In this document: positions 7,999 through 20,500 of the stretch, one piece after another | How positions within the stretch are numbered: position 1 is the first letter of the stretch | Layout: each line of letters begins with the position of its first letter | Source of the DNA: Bacteroidia bacterium | Lineage (GTDB): Bacteria; Bacteroidota; Bacteroidia; J057 | Direction of reading: 5' to 3' | Length of the DNA stretch: 64,000 nucleotides | Assembly (NCBI GenBank): GCA_022760475.1 | Contig: JALEFZ010000076.1 | Location: 1 to 64,000 of the forward strand | Position numbers and translations under genes: made by a program | Notes under the pieces: model-generated | Told to the model about the DNA's origin: nothing | The model's database searches: none | The model's input: the letters and a program-made list of their open reading frames with translations, nothing else

Positions 7999-9042
7999 TT
8001 AGGAGGGTGTTGGAACCGGAGTAAGTTCACCTTCTCCACCTTGTGCCCCGAATATTGCAGCCAAAGAGTCAGCTTCGGCATACACTCCCATTCGGTTGAA
8101 TTTATCAATCCTGTTTCTGAGCAAATTTTCATAAGGAATTTCATTCAAGATGGCTAATTCCTTGTGAATGACCTGCTTTACAGCCTGGAAGGCATCAGTA
8201 GGCAGTTTATGAGCGCCACCCAAAGGTTCCTCTACAATGCCGTCAATGATGCCAAGCCTAAGGTTGTCTTCTGCAGTCAGCTTAAGGGCTTCAGCAGCTT
8301 GCTCCTTGTTTTCCCAGCTTCTCCAAAGGATAGATGAACAGGACTCAGGTGAAATTACGGAATACCAGGTATTTTCTAACTGGAAAACCTTGTCTCCTAC
8401 TCCAATACCCAGTGCTCCACCAGAGGCTCCCTCACCAATGATGATACAGATGATAGGCGTCTTAAGCCTGGCCATTTCCATCAGGTTGCGGGCAATCGCC
8501 TCACCCTGTCCACGTTCCTCAGCCTCAAGGCCAGGATATGCACCCGGAGTGTCGATAAGGGTAACTACAGGAATTTCAAATTTTTCAGCCAGCTTCATCA
8601 ACCTGAGTGCCTTTCTGTATCCTTCCGGATTCGGCATTCCAAAGTTTCGGTACTGACGATCTTTGGTGGATCGGCCTTTTTGCTGCCCGATAAACATAAC
8701 AGTTTGTCCGTCCAAGGTTCCCATGCCACCTATCATGGCCTTATCATCCTTGTAGTTCCTGTCGCCAAACAACTCGATGAAGTCCGGTGCCAGCGCATGG
8801 ATGTAGTCCAAAGAATAAGGCCTAGCAGGATGCCTTGAAACCTGAACCCTTTGCCATCGGCTTAGGTTACTGTATATATTTTTCTTAAGGTCAAAGATTC
8901 TCTTTTCTAGTTCAACCCCTGCCTGATCCATCTCTACTCCATTTTCAGAAGCAATGCTTTTCATCTCCTCCAAGCGTCTCTCCAATTCAATAATTGGTCG
9001 CTCAAAATCAAAAATGTGATTATTAGTCATAAGCAATCCCAT
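7999..9042 (-). CDS. accA: Acetyl-CoA carboxylase carboxyltransferase subunit alpha
   Basis: A 347-residue cytoplasmic enzyme. The N-terminal helix ([16 protein letters not shown]) and the crotonase-type core are typical: [80 protein letters not shown] and [15 protein letters not shown]. With AccD it transfers the carboxyl group from biotin-carrier protein to acetyl-CoA, making malonyl-CoA for fatty-acid synthesis. It is slightly longer than many homologues because of a short Gly/Pro-rich tail. An internal ATG at 9030 ([10 protein letters not shown]) is an equally credible start. It stands alone, with a terminator after it and another between it and gltA upstream. Confidence 0.97.
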   Translation of the reverse strand: MGLLMTNNHIFDFERPIIELERRLEEMKSIASENGVEMDQAGVELEKRIFDLKKNIYSNLSRWQRVQVSRHPARPYSLDYIHALAPDFIELFGDRNYKDDKAMIGGMGTLDGQTVMFIGQQKGRSTKDRQYRNFGMPNPEGYRKALRLMKLAEKFEIPVVTLIDTPGAYPGLEAEERGQGEAIARNLMEMARLKTPIICIIIGEGASGGALGIGVGDKVFQLENTWYSVISPESCSSILWRSWENKEQAAEALKLTAEDNLRLGIIDGIVEEPLGGAHKLPTDAFQAVKQVIHKELAILNEIPYENLLRNRIDKFNRMGVYAEADSLAAIFGAQGGEGELTPVPTPS

Positions 9043-9101
9043 TTTGTTTTAATGAAGGTACGAAAAAACTATGGAACTGATAAAACTCCAAACAGATTCA
9101 T

Positions 9102-9134
9102 AAAAAAAAGGTGGATTTTTTTTCCACCTTTTTC
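9102..9134 (-). terminator. Terminator of gltA
   Basis: A short GGTGGA/TCCACC stem flanked by eight A on one side and T runs on the other can end transcription in either direction. It lies 25 bases past the gltA stop and upstream of accA. Confidence 0.75.
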
Positions 9135-9158
9135 ATTTTCTCAAGTTTCGAAGCAAAA

Positions 9159-10445
9159 TTACCTAGACTCAATGTCTATGTAGTCCCTTTTTGTGTATCC
9201 AGTGTAGATTTGTCTAGGACGACCAATGGGCTCTTTTCCTTCTCTCATTTCTTTCCACTGAGCCATCCAACCCGGCAGGCGACCAAGCGCAAACATTACC
9301 GTAAACATATTTACGGGGATTCCAAGGGCTCTGTAAATGATACCGGAGTAAAAGTCTACATTAGGGAAAAGTTTTCGACTACTGAAGTATTCGTCTTCCA
9401 AGGCAGCATTTTCGAGTCCTTTTGCTATTTCTACCATGGGATCGTCAATGTTAAGTTGGTCAAGTACCACCTGAACATACTTTTTGATCACCTTGGCTCT
9501 GGGATCATAATTTTTATAGACGCGGTGTCCGAAGCCCATCAAACGGAAAGGATCGGCTTTGTCTTTAGCCTTATTGATATATTTGGCGACATCACCTCCA
9601 TCATCCTGAATCCCTTGAAGCATTTCAAGTACCTTTTGGTTGGCGCCACCATGCAGAGGCCCCCAAAGGGCGTTGTTGGCAGCAGCAATCGCAGCAAATA
9701 GGTTTACATGGGATGATCCAACAAATCTTGCAGTTGATGCAGAACAGTTTTGCTCATGGTCAGCATGCAGGATCAAAAGGGTATCCAGGGCTTCCGCAAC
9801 CTTTTCGTCCTGGTTTCCAAAAGTCATGTTCAGGAAGTTTCCTACATAACTCAAAGATGGATCTGGATCAATATAATCCAGTTTTTTCTGTCGGCGGTAA
9901 ATGTAAGCAGCCAATACAGGCATATTGGCAAGAAGGCGGTAAATAGAAGCCCATCTTACTTTCTCATCTGTCCAACTATCCAATGAGTCAGGGAAGAAAC
10001 CTGTCATGGCACTTAGCACTGTTGAAAGCATCCCCATAGGATGAGTTTCATCAGGAAGTGCATTAAGGATGTGCTTTACATTTTCGGGAAGTCCCATGTG
10101 GGCTTTGATCTCAGCCTTGAAGTTGTCAAGTTGCTCTTTGTTTGGCAGTTCACCAATGAAAAGCAAATAACAAATTTCAAGAAACTCTGCATGTTCTGCG
10201 AGCTGTTCGATAGGGTATCCCCTATGCAACAATACACCATTTTCACCATCGATGTAGGTTATGCTGCTTTTGGTTGCCCCCGTGTTTTTGTAACCAGTAT
10301 CCAGCGTTACATATTTTGTCTGAGAACGAAGTTTGGTAATATCTATTCCTTTTTCCTCATAAGTACCCGTAACAACTGGTAGTTCATAAGATTGACCGTC
10401 AATATTGATTGATACGGTTTCACTGATCTTGGTGGGTTCAGGCAT
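9159..10445 (-). CDS. gltA: Citrate synthase
   Basis: A 428-residue type-II (hexameric, Gram-negative-type) citrate synthase, which condenses acetyl-CoA and oxaloacetate at the entry of the TCA cycle. The catalytic triad is in place at positions nearly equal to the E. coli enzyme: His265 in GPLHGGAN, His307 in GFGHRVYK and Asp364 in PNVDFYSG. The N-terminal beta-rich domain (SYELPVVTGTYEEKGIDI) seen in NADH-sensitive members is present. It is monocistronic, with a terminator after it and a well-matched Bacteroidota promoter (10488-10518) 43 bases before the start. Confidence 0.98.
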   Translation of the reverse strand: MPEPTKISETVSINIDGQSYELPVVTGTYEEKGIDITKLRSQTKYVTLDTGYKNTGATKSSITYIDGENGVLLHRGYPIEQLAEHAEFLEICYLLFIGELPNKEQLDNFKAEIKAHMGLPENVKHILNALPDETHPMGMLSTVLSAMTGFFPDSLDSWTDEKVRWASIYRLLANMPVLAAYIYRRQKKLDYIDPDPSLSYVGNFLNMTFGNQDEKVAEALDTLLILHADHEQNCSASTARFVGSSHVNLFAAIAAANNALWGPLHGGANQKVLEMLQGIQDDGGDVAKYINKAKDKADPFRLMGFGHRVYKNYDPRAKVIKKYVQVVLDQLNIDDPMVEIAKGLENAALEDEYFSSRKLFPNVDFYSGIIYRALGIPVNMFTVMFALGRLPGWMAQWKEMREGKEPIGRPRQIYTGYTKRDYIDIESR

Positions 10446-10487
10446 ATAATTGTTATTTCACAAAATGGTTTTACAACGAGCGTTTGG

Positions 10488-10518
10488 CAAAAATACTTAA
10501 TGCTGACGGATTTCAAAA
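10488..10518 (-). promoter_or_regulatory. Bacteroidota-type promoter of gltA
   Basis: On the minus strand TTTTG (10518-10514), an 18-base spacer and TATTTTTG (10495-10488) match the TTG / TAnnTTTG consensus of the major Bacteroidota sigma factor. The predicted transcript start would be about 35 bases before the gltA ATG. Confidence 0.7.
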
Positions 10519-10557
10519 TGAGATTCCTCAGTAATTTCACAACTAATTTTTGCTAAC

Positions 10558-10571
10558 TGCGAATATTCGCA
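10558..10571. promoter_or_regulatory. 14-base palindrome upstream of the gltA promoter
   Basis: TGCGAATATTCGCA is a perfect palindrome about 40 bases upstream of the gltA -33 element. It could be a regulator site. No known regulator is recognised. Confidence 0.3.
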
Positions 10572-10637
10572 ATATTATTCTTCTTTCAAATGAGTAACAT
10601 CAGTTGAAAGACAAATTTTGAGTTTTTAGGCTAGCTG

Positions 10638-11330
10638 TTAGTGTTTTTTTTCAGTACCAACTTTAGACTTATTTCCCCTCCGTTTTCGCCTTTTCTTTTT
10701 CAAATTTAATGAGGGGGAAAGATCCGCATGGGTTCTTCTGCCCAAAACTCTTATGACATCTTTTTCATCTGCCAAAAGATTGATCCATTGCGATTTGAAG
10801 TAATTTGGATGCTCAGCACGGATAGCTCCATCTAAAGCAAAGCAATATGTGATGTCTTGATAGGAAAATTCTAAAAAATGTGAGGCATCATGGGTCATTT
10901 GAATAAAAGGCTTGGGATTTTTGTCAGTCAATGTATCTACCCTTTTCTCAAAATAGAAGTTCATGGCACTGTCCGAATGTAGTTCCCTAACTTCAAGGGC
11001 TTCAAATCCATACTTATCACTTCCATTGTGAAACAGGACTTTTTGCACCAAAATCTTTCTATTCTTAACCCAAATTAATTTCCCATAGCCATTAAATCCG
11101 TTTCTATATCTCCAATGGCGATAAATCAAAATACTATCAATTCCCAAATTCTTGAGGGAATCCTTCCTTGCAAATAATTGTTCATCAATGGGGTGGTAGG
11201 AATTTTCTTCATCACAAATATTTATCTCAGCATGCTGGGCATGGCTTGTTGAGATAAAGAGGATTGAAAAAAAAAGAAATGGATTAGTTTTTTCATGCGC
11301 TGCTTTATTTATGCTGGAATTTGTACTCAA
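10638..11330 (-). CDS. Hypothetical secreted protein; signal peptide probably split by a homopolymer frameshift
   Basis: A 230-residue frame of unknown family. As it stands it starts MSTNSSINKAAHEKTNPF and then reads a clear signal-peptide core, FLFFSILFISTSHAQ. A far more ordinary start (ATG at 11296, MKKLIHFFFF) lies in another frame, and the two frames would join if the run of nine T on the coding strand (11275-11267) had ten. So either the run varies, or the sequence has an indel, or the gene uses the odd N-terminus shown. The mature part has a beta-rich look (DSILIYRHWRYRNGFNGYGKLIWVKN split over that span), no cysteine motif and a very basic tail (KKKRRKRRGNKSK). No function can be given. 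Confidence 0.6.
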   Translation of the reverse strand: MSTNSSINKAAHEKTNPFLFFSILFISTSHAQHAEINICDEENSYHPIDEQLFARKDSLKNLGIDSILIYRHWRYRNGFNGYGKLIWVKNRKILVQKVLFHNGSDKYGFEALEVRELHSDSAMNFYFEKRVDTLTDKNPKPFIQMTHDASHFLEFSYQDITYCFALDGAIRAEHPNYFKSQWINLLADEKDVIRVLGRRTHADLSPSLNLKKKRRKRRGNKSKVGTEKKH

Positions 11331-11405
11331 AAAATACGCTCAAAAAGTTACAATTGCTATTTCAAATGGAACAATAAGATCCCAGTACCTCAATTTGTTC
11401 GGTAA

Positions 11406-11433
11406 TTGGATAGCAGAATGATGATTTACTTTG
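11406..11433 (+). promoter_or_regulatory. Possible promoter of the giant surface-protein gene
   Basis: TTG (11406-11408), an 18-base spacer and TACTTTG (11427-11433) resemble the Bacteroidota -33/-7 pair with one base missing in the -7 box. It would give a leader of about 95 bases that contains two palindromes (11439-11454, 11460-11471). Confidence 0.4.
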
Positions 11434-11438
11434 CTATA

Positions 11439-11471
11439 AATTCATATATGAATTATTTTAAATTCGAATTT
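11439..11471. promoter_or_regulatory. Two adjacent palindromes in the giant-gene leader
   Basis: AATTCATATATGAATT (11439-11454, 16 bases) and AAATTCGAATTT (11460-11471, 12 bases) are both perfect palindromes, five bases apart, just after the putative -7 box. They could be operators, though A+T-rich palindromes also arise by chance. Confidence 0.3.
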
Positions 11472-11534
11472 TTAGCCTCTGATTCACCATCCGCAAACTC
11501 ACACCAAAAAACAAAACTGAAGTAACCAGCTACT

Positions 11535-14500
11535 ATGAAATTCTCTAAAGCCCTATTAATCTGCATTTTATGCAGTTTTCTACCGCTTGGCATGTTTGCC
11601 CAAACTACTGTAAGCGGAACCATCAATGCGAATACTACATGGACACAGGTCAACAGTCCATATGTCTTGACGGGTTCAATTACAGTTAATTCAGGGGTCA
11701 CCCTTACCATTGAAGCTGGTGTGGTGGTCAAGTTCGAATCTCCCTTTTCTACCATTCGAGTAAGAGGGAAACTCAGCGCCAATGGAACTGCAACAGACAG
11801 TGTCGTTTTCACCTCCTACAAGGATGATTTTCATGGAGGCGACACCAATGGGGATGGCGCAGCAAGCTCTCCTGCTTCCGGTGACTGGAATAGCATCAGT
11901 TTTGATGCCACCAGTGATCCTACGAGCCAGATGACTCATTGTCTCTTTATCTATGGAGCATGGTCTAGCAATTCCATGCTAAACATGTCCGGGGATGGAA
12001 GCCTCAGCAATTGCCTTTTTGCACGTGGGGGTCGAGGCTTATCGGTTCTCAACCAAGGCGAGCCAGCAGTCAGCAATTGTGCATTTGAAGAAATTGAGGA
12101 AGCTCCAATCAGGGTTTCCCTGGGTGCAAATCCGGTTTTTACTGCCCCCACTTTCAGCATGAATGATTTCGCAGCCATTGGTATTCCTTCTGAAACCCTA
12201 AACAATGATACTTTTTACCTTAGAAAACCTACAGATTATGGTTTGCCTTATGAGTCCTATTTTCTTTCGGACTTCCAGGAAGTAAGGGTGAGAGATAATG
12301 CCATGCTAATCATTGATCCAGGGGTGATTGTCAAGCATGAAAACGCTTACTCAAGTTTAAGGATTGATGGTGAAGTAGATGCAAATGGAACCTCCACCAA
12401 TCCTATTATCTTTACCAGCCTTAGAGATGATAATGTAGGGGGTGATTCCAACAACGATGGTGCAGCTACCAGTCCCGCCAATGGGCAAGGAGGATATGTT
12501 CGATTGAATGATGGGGATTTTGACTATGGAGAATTCAGGTATTCCGATGGGTTGGGAGCTGGTGCCATGAGAATCTATGGAAACCTTAGCATAAACCAAT
12601 GTACCTTTTTTGAAAATGAAGTTGGGTTATCCACATATATCGGTGGGACCCCTACCATCCAAAACTGCTCTTTTGATCAAAACAGCTCACAACCTATTCG
12701 TATTTCATTAGGTAGCGACCCTAGTTTCATCAACAATACCTTTACTAGCAATAGCATAAATGGTATTGGAATTAGCTCAGAGACCTACAGCAACGATACC
12801 TTCCACCTTCGTTCCCCCCTTCAGTATGGCCTAAGCAACCAGGCATATGTCATCAACTCCTTTCAGGAAGTAAGAATAAGAAATACATCTGTCCTCGAAA
12901 TAGATGCTGGAGTTATAGTCAAATTCACCAACTCTTATTCGACCTTAAGATGCGATGGAGAGCTGATCGCCAATGGCACCTCTAGCCAGCCAATTGTATT
13001 TACCAGCCTGGCAGATGATTCAGAGGCAGGAGATACCAATAATGATGGTTCAGCATCTACACCTCAAAACGGAAATTCTGGCTATGTTTTGGCTACTTTC
13101 GGAGATGTAAGCTATCTCAGATTCAAATATGGAGATGGCCTGGGCGGGGGAGCATTAAGGGTTTATGGTGACCTTAACATTAACCAAACTGAATTTGACA
13201 GATGTAAAATAGGCCTTGCTTGCTATTCAACTTCGCAACCCAATGTCAGCAATTCTACTTTTAGCCAAAGTACATATGTAGCTTTAAGCCTTGGCCTGGG
13301 TTCGAACCCTACCTTTACGAACAATACTTATTCGGCTAACTCTAACAATGCGATTGGCTTGTTGAGTGAAACCTATCAGAATGATACCCTCACACTGGAA
13401 TTGCCCCAAAATTTTGGTTTACCAGCAGTGCCTTACCTAATCAATAATTTCCAGGAGATCAGGGTTAGAAATAACGCCAAACTTATTGTAAACCCAGGAG
13501 TAATCATTAAGGGAATGAATGCCTATGCTAGCCTGCGAATCGATGGAGAAGGTGAGTTGATGGGTACAGCCACCCAGCCCATTATATTTACCAGCATCCG
13601 GGACGACTCCAAGGGAGGGGACACAAACAATGACGGAGCCGCCACCCAACCTCAGGCAGGTTCTGCAGGCTCCCTGATCATCAACCCAGATCCTACTCCA
13701 GTTGTCATTGAACATTGTGAATTCCTTTATGCAGGTGGGATCAGCAGGGGAAGTATAAACACTGACCGAAGCATTTCAGTCCGTAAGACCTTGTTTTTTG
13801 AGAATGAAGTTGCTTTCAGAAATGTAGATGGGATGTCTACTTTGGATAGCTGTATTTTTCAATTGAATGAAACCGGGATCAGAAGCGATGGTGGCAATCC
13901 TGAAGTTCACAACAGTGATTTCGTCGGGAGTGTAAACTTTGCTATCAACAACTTCACCACGACCAATCTGGATGCTACCGACAACTGGTGGGGAGATCTT
14001 TCAGGCCCTGAAAATGCGACCACCAATCCAGGAGGGCTGGGCGATGCTGTATCAGACTTTGTCCTCTTCAACCCCTTCCTGAGCGCCAGCATTGGAGATA
14101 CTTTGACTCCTGTAAACAATGACCTTGGTGTATCTGGCATCCTTGAACCGACTTCAGGTTGTGAATTAAGTGCGCAAGAAAATGTCAAGATCAGAGTTAC
14201 CAATACAGGTCTCAACTCCCAGTCCAATTATACAGTTGGATTGATAATAAATGGGGTCGCCGGTCCAAGTGCTACCATTAGCAACCAGCCATTGGCACCT
14301 GGACAAGACAGACAAATTGACCTTCCTGGGAGCATTGACATGAGTGCTTTTGGCATATACCAACTACAAGCCTACGTCAACCTTGTAAATGACCAGCGGG
14401 TATTCAATGACACCATCCTAGTTTTTGTGAGTAACCTTCCTCCTTTGCAAGCAAGCATCCAAGGTCCTAGCACAGTATGTTCGGGCAATCTTGCCATCCT

Positions 14501-17500
14501 ACAAGCTAATGGAGGATCAAATTATCAGTGGAATACTGGAAGTACCAATGGTTTGCTTTATGTATATCCTACCCAGCCAACTACCTATTCTGTTGCAGCC
14601 AGTAATGGGTTAGGATGTAGAGATACCGCATTCTTTACAATCACCCCTCTTATGAACCCCGATACTCCAAGCGTTACCCTCATGGGAATGGATAGCATTT
14701 GCCTTGGAGACACCGTTAGTCTGGTAAGTAGCGAAACCAATGGCATCGAATGGTCAAACGGCTCTACCAGTCCTATTTTACCAGTATTTGAGACCGGCAA
14801 TTATTATGTAAGTAAGGTAGGCAATAATGGATGCACAAGCAGATCTAATACAGTTTCCATTACGGTGAGACCTGCTCCGCAAATTAGCACAGTTGGAAAT
14901 CCCGGGATATGTGTTGGAGACAGCATTACTTTGAATGTTTCACCAAGTAATAACCAAAGTTGGTCCAATGGCGCCACAACACCCAGCATTACGGTGTCCC
15001 CTCCTGATACCACCACCTTTGTTGTAAATGCTAGCTTTGAAGGCTGTCAGGTGAGGGATAGCATTGAGGTTGTGGTGGTGAATGCTGTTCCCCCAGGTGC
15101 GCCCCAACTTATCACCCCAGTAGACCAGGCATTGGAAGTAGATTTACCGATCAGATTTTCATGGACTACGACTTCAAATGCTACTGAATATGATTTATAT
15201 GTATGGGAGGCCAATCAGCCCAGACCAGCTACTGCGACAAGATCAGGTCTAACTGATCCCTTTGTAACCATCTTCACCTTACAGCGGCCGGTTGTCCATC
15301 AATGGCAGGTTGTTGCCAAAAACTCATGCTTCGAAACTCCCTCTGCAATCAATACATTTACGACATCCGGGCTCCCAGACCTGACGGTGACTCAGCTTAC
15401 TTTCAACTCCAGTGTCCCCTCAGGAAACCTGATTGATGTCTCCTGGACGATCCCCAACCTGGGCAACAGAAGCACAGGTACAGAAAGCTGGATAGACAGG
15501 GTTTGGCTTTCGACAGACCTGGACTTGAGGATTGCTGATGACATACTCCTGGGTGCATTTCCTAACCTGACCTTTCTGAATCCAGGTGATAGTTACACTA
15601 GGCAAGTACAGGTACAATTGCCTCCTGGCTTGATTGGGGTCTACAAATTATTTGTAATTACAGACCACACAGATGCATTCTGTACCAACTGCGCTCCCGG
15701 CCAACCCAGGATTTTCCATGCAGGTCCCAAGATGAAAGAGATAGACGAACAAAACAACTGGGCTTATGCAGACATCACCATTTACCCTTCTCCTGCACCT
15801 GACCTTAGAATTGCCTCTGTTGGGACTCCAGGTACAGCTTTTGGAGGAGATTCGATTCAGGTGAGTTATGTACAGGTCAACTCAGGGGATGCAGCTTTAT
15901 TGAATGGAAACTGGAGAGACGAAGTCTACATTTCCCCGGATTCTGTCTACAATCCAAGCACTGCTACTTTCCTTACCGAATTACGATGGAATGACACCAT
16001 GATGATTGGGGTCTCCAGACTCAGGACACAAAGGGTTCAGGTCCCATACTCATTCAGTGGAGATTATTATTTCCATGTCATTACGGATGTAGACAATGAT
16101 GTCATAGAAAATGCCTTTGAAGGTAATAATACCACCAGTTCTACCCAAGCAGTACAGATTACCCTAACCCCTCCACCAGACCTGGCTATTGACCAATTGA
16201 TGACCCCTGCCCAAGGGCTTTCAGGTGGATTAATAAATGTAGGCTGGCGGGTACAGAACCAGGGCGCAAACACGCCCCCGACCAATACATGGGTGGACAG
16301 GGTTTACATCCAAACCGACCCTAATTTCGACCCCAATACTGCAATTGAGATAGGGAGTGTCATTTATAGCCAGGGCCTTCAATTTAATGTAGGACAGAAC
16401 TATCAGGTAAATGAGCAGTTTAGGCTACCCAATGGAATTAGTGGAAACTATTATGTATTCGTAGCCACTGATGCAGACCAACAAATATTTGAATTTACCT
16501 TTGAAGCCAACAACCTTACACGTAGTCCATCTACTGTGAGTGTCCAGTTGTCTCCTTCACCAGACTTCAGAGTTTCCGCAGCAGTGTTCAATGATACAAT
16601 AATGTTGGGAGAACTGGGAAGATTTGGATGGAGTGTCATCAACCAAGGCGATGGTGAGGCGGTGGGTCAATGGACCGATGGGATATATTTTGGGAAACAA
16701 GCTGGCCTTACTCGGGATTCCTTGTATCCATTGGCATTCAAATCCATTAATAAGCAGCTGGGAGCAACAGGCATATATCAAGATAGTGCCAGTGCTACCC
16801 TCCCCTACAACAATTTTGATCCAGGGAATTATTACTTCTACATCTTTGCTGATGATAAGGATGATATTTACGAGCATCTGGGAGAAAACAACAACATCGC
16901 GTCTACCCAATCACTTGGTTTGGGTCCGGTTTACCTTGATAAACAATTCGCAGATATCCGCATTGGAAGTCCATCATGGAACGATACCATGTTGTTTGAC
17001 AGGCGAGTAAGTTTGTCTTATCAAGTCTCCAATCAGGGAGATTGGGAAACCTCATCTTTGGTATGGAGAGATCGAGTATGGTTATCCAGGGACACCCTTG
17101 TTGATAATGGTGACCTTGGGCTTAGCAATCAGACTTATCGAGGAGGACTAAAGCCCGGCAGTAGTTATGCTGTCAATGATTCACTCCGAATCCCTATTCA
17201 AGCTCAGGGAGATTATTACCTCATTGTTCAAATAGATCCCGCAAGATCTGTTGACAATGACTTAAAGCCTGAAAACCAGAAACTGGTTCTTCCAGTTTAC
17301 GTTAGCCCTGCCATACTGCCGGACTTGGTATTAAATGACCTTCAGGCACCGGGGATTGTTACGAGTGGCCAGCAATTTCAACTCGATTATCAAATTAAGA
17401 ATGTTGGAGATGCCGGAATTCCGCTTACCAATAGATATGACAGGTGTTACCTTACCAACGTGCCTTCAGCAACTACGGTACAACGAATCCAGGTCGGATT

Positions 17501-20500
17501 TCTGCGAGAAAGTGCAGCGCTTCCGCAAGGAGATAGCCTTCAGAGGAGTATGACCATTAATATTCCGAACTATGTGGCTGGAAATTACTTCCTGAGTTGC
17601 TGGACAGACGCAAGCCGTGCAATTTTTGAAATGGATGAAGGCAACAATGAAAACAGCCAACTAATCCAGATAAATCCGCAACCGCCTTCAGATTTGAGTA
17701 TCTCAAGGATTCTTTCCCCCGGATCGGCATTCCTGGGTGATAGCATTGATGTAACTTATACCCTCAGAAATAATGGCCCCAATACCGCTTTGGGGCAAGT
17801 TCAAAACCTTGTCTTCTCCTCTCCTAATACCACATTGGACAACAATGATAAAACATTTGGGATAGATAGAACATACATTGACCTAGATGCTGGTGATTCA
17901 TTAACAAGGGTTGTAAGGGAAAGGGTAGACAACGTAAATCCTGGAGACTACTTCAAACTGGGTCTGGCTAATGCTCAGAATACCATTCCTGAACAAAACC
18001 TTGGCAACAATACAGGTTCGGCTGATATGGCGACCGACATTGATGCAAGGGCGTTGACTGTGGGGGTAGTTGAGCAAACCAAACTTGATTTTGAGCTGGT
18101 TAAATATTACAAAGTAACCCCAGGCGCCAACCTGGACATGATCGTCAGCCTGAGTTCAAGCAATCCCAATGTTCAGAATGAGCTTTTTGTAGCTCATGAT
18201 AGAACTCCTTCAGGAACGGATTTCGATTTCCGTAATACGAGTAGTGCTGCCAACCATGATATTTTAGTCCCAACTACTTTGGCTGGTGATTACCTGATTT
18301 TTGCCCGCTCTCAAACCAATACAACTAACCCCCAGGACATAGAAATACTGGTCCGTACGCTGCCATTTTCCATATTAAATGTCAGCCCATCTACAGTGGG
18401 ACAGGGTATAGTAACCACAAAAATCCAGGGAGCAGGCTTCAGGTCAAACAGTGTAATCGAGATCCTGAATGGAGGTAATGTTGTTCAGACCGGAACCATT
18501 ACTGAATTCATCTCCAGCATGGAAATGCGAGTCCGCTGGAATATGCGTGCTGTTCCACTAGGCACCTATGACCTTCGGATCACCAATCCCGACAACAGTA
18601 CCGCAGAATTGACTCAGGGAATAACCGTAGAAAAAGCAAGGGACTTTGACTTGGTCATTACCGACATCAGTCCTGAAGCCATCAGGGTAGGAAAGACAGG
18701 AACCATCAAGTACATCGTCCAAAACAGATCTAACCTGGATATTCCGATTGTGAAAGGTGATTTCATCATCGAACAACAGGTCAATTTAGATCGCATGAAC
18801 ACAGCCGGGAAGGTGTACAAGCAAAGTGCCTTGGGCAATGGAAGTACTGGCTTGGACGATTTCCTGGATTACGGAGGATTCAGGCATATTCCATTTATTG
18901 GATATGACATGCAGCCTAATGAAACTTTTGAAATTGAGATGGAATTCTCAGGCTATCCAGCAGGCTTCCTGCGCATGGATGGCAAACTTAACCCCATGAC
19001 CACAACCCAATTCATGAATCTTCAGGCGGGAATTGCCAAACGGTATCGCTCAGAAGCCCTTGCAGATGTCGCTGGCAGTGGTTTGAACAGGAACCCTCAA
19101 TTGTTGGCGCTGGTACAAGACAAAAATGCCTGGTTCAACCAGGTCTTTGAAACTTACGAAGATTGGGGACTTTTGAGCCCAACAGATCTTAGCCATGTGC
19201 CAGATTCATGTGTTCCGTGTAACCCCTTCACTTATGAGGTCGAAAGTAGCCAGATTTCCTCTCTCAACTGGAATGATACCATGATGATTTTTGGGGGCAA
19301 TGACCTTTTATGGAGGATAAATGCATTGGATGGGGCAGCGGGAAGTACGCGTGGCTGGGATTATTATAATGTAAATGGAGTGGTGAATGTAGCTGCTTCC
19401 CCTGGCAATAAAGCTACCATCAAATTAGCATCCATGAACCTGGTTGACAATACCCCTTCCTTCCTAAGCTCATGGGGTCCAGGATATTCTTATTGCTGGC
19501 CTATCTTAAGCGCAAGTGGGGGTGTAATTGGTTTTGATCCAAATGACTTCAGCTTAGATACCAGAGGTTTTGAATATTTCAATGACACCTATGGTGGAAG
19601 CTTTGACTTGAAATTGGTTAATGACACTTTATTCCTCTGCTTCAATGCCAGGACACCAGGCTTTGGAGAAACAGGCTTCCCAGGTGGGCCAGGACAGCCT
19701 GGAGAGCCAGGGGGACCCGGAGGGCCGGGAGGACCTGGAAACGGAACCATCCTGCCTGGAGCAGGTGGAGCAGGTGGTCCTGGTGGAACAACTTATGGCC
19801 CTGGTGGACCCGGCGCAGGTGGTCCTGGTGGACCAGGAGGTCTAGGAAATCCCAATACCCCGGGTGGACCTGGGGGGCCCGGTGGACCAGGAGGGCCTTC
19901 AGGACCTGGTAGTCCCGGCGGACCTGGGGGACCCGGGGGTAATGGTGGAGACGGTAGCCCTGGGGGACCCGGTGGACCTGGGGGACCTGGCGGAGATGGC
20001 GGTCCTGGTGGACCCGGTGGACCTGGTGGTAATGGTGGCCCAGGAGGTGCAAATGGACCCAGTGGTCCTGGTGGATCAGGCGGTGGCCCAGGAGGTCCTA
20101 ATAACTGCGATATCGCTGGAGCAGCTCAGGATCTATGCAACACATACTTTCAGGCAGCAGGATGTGGAATCACCCTGATTGACTGTGGAATAGACATCCC
20201 GACTGGTATCGGAATTCCAGGGTGTATCCTGGGGATCTACAACTGTATCACAGGTGGAAACGACTTCACCAATGCAGCAGCATGTGCACTTGGAGACGCA
20301 GTTAGCTGTGGAAGTTTCATTTGTAAAACCATCCCTGCTCTCGCCTCATGCGATCCAAACGAAATCCAAGGTCCAGCAGGTGTCGGAGAACAAGCATGGG
20401 TATCTGCAAGCAAGCGAATGAATTATACCATTTTCTATGAAAATGACCCTGAATTCGCGACCACGGCAGCTCAAAAAGTAGAAATCAGACAAGCCATAGA

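Noticed and set aside
19621..20178. Long open frames on both strands over the Gly-Gly-Pro tract, some rich in Leu, Val, His and Gln
   Set aside because: They are produced by the GC-rich triplet repeats of the real frame and have no start context or protein-like composition.
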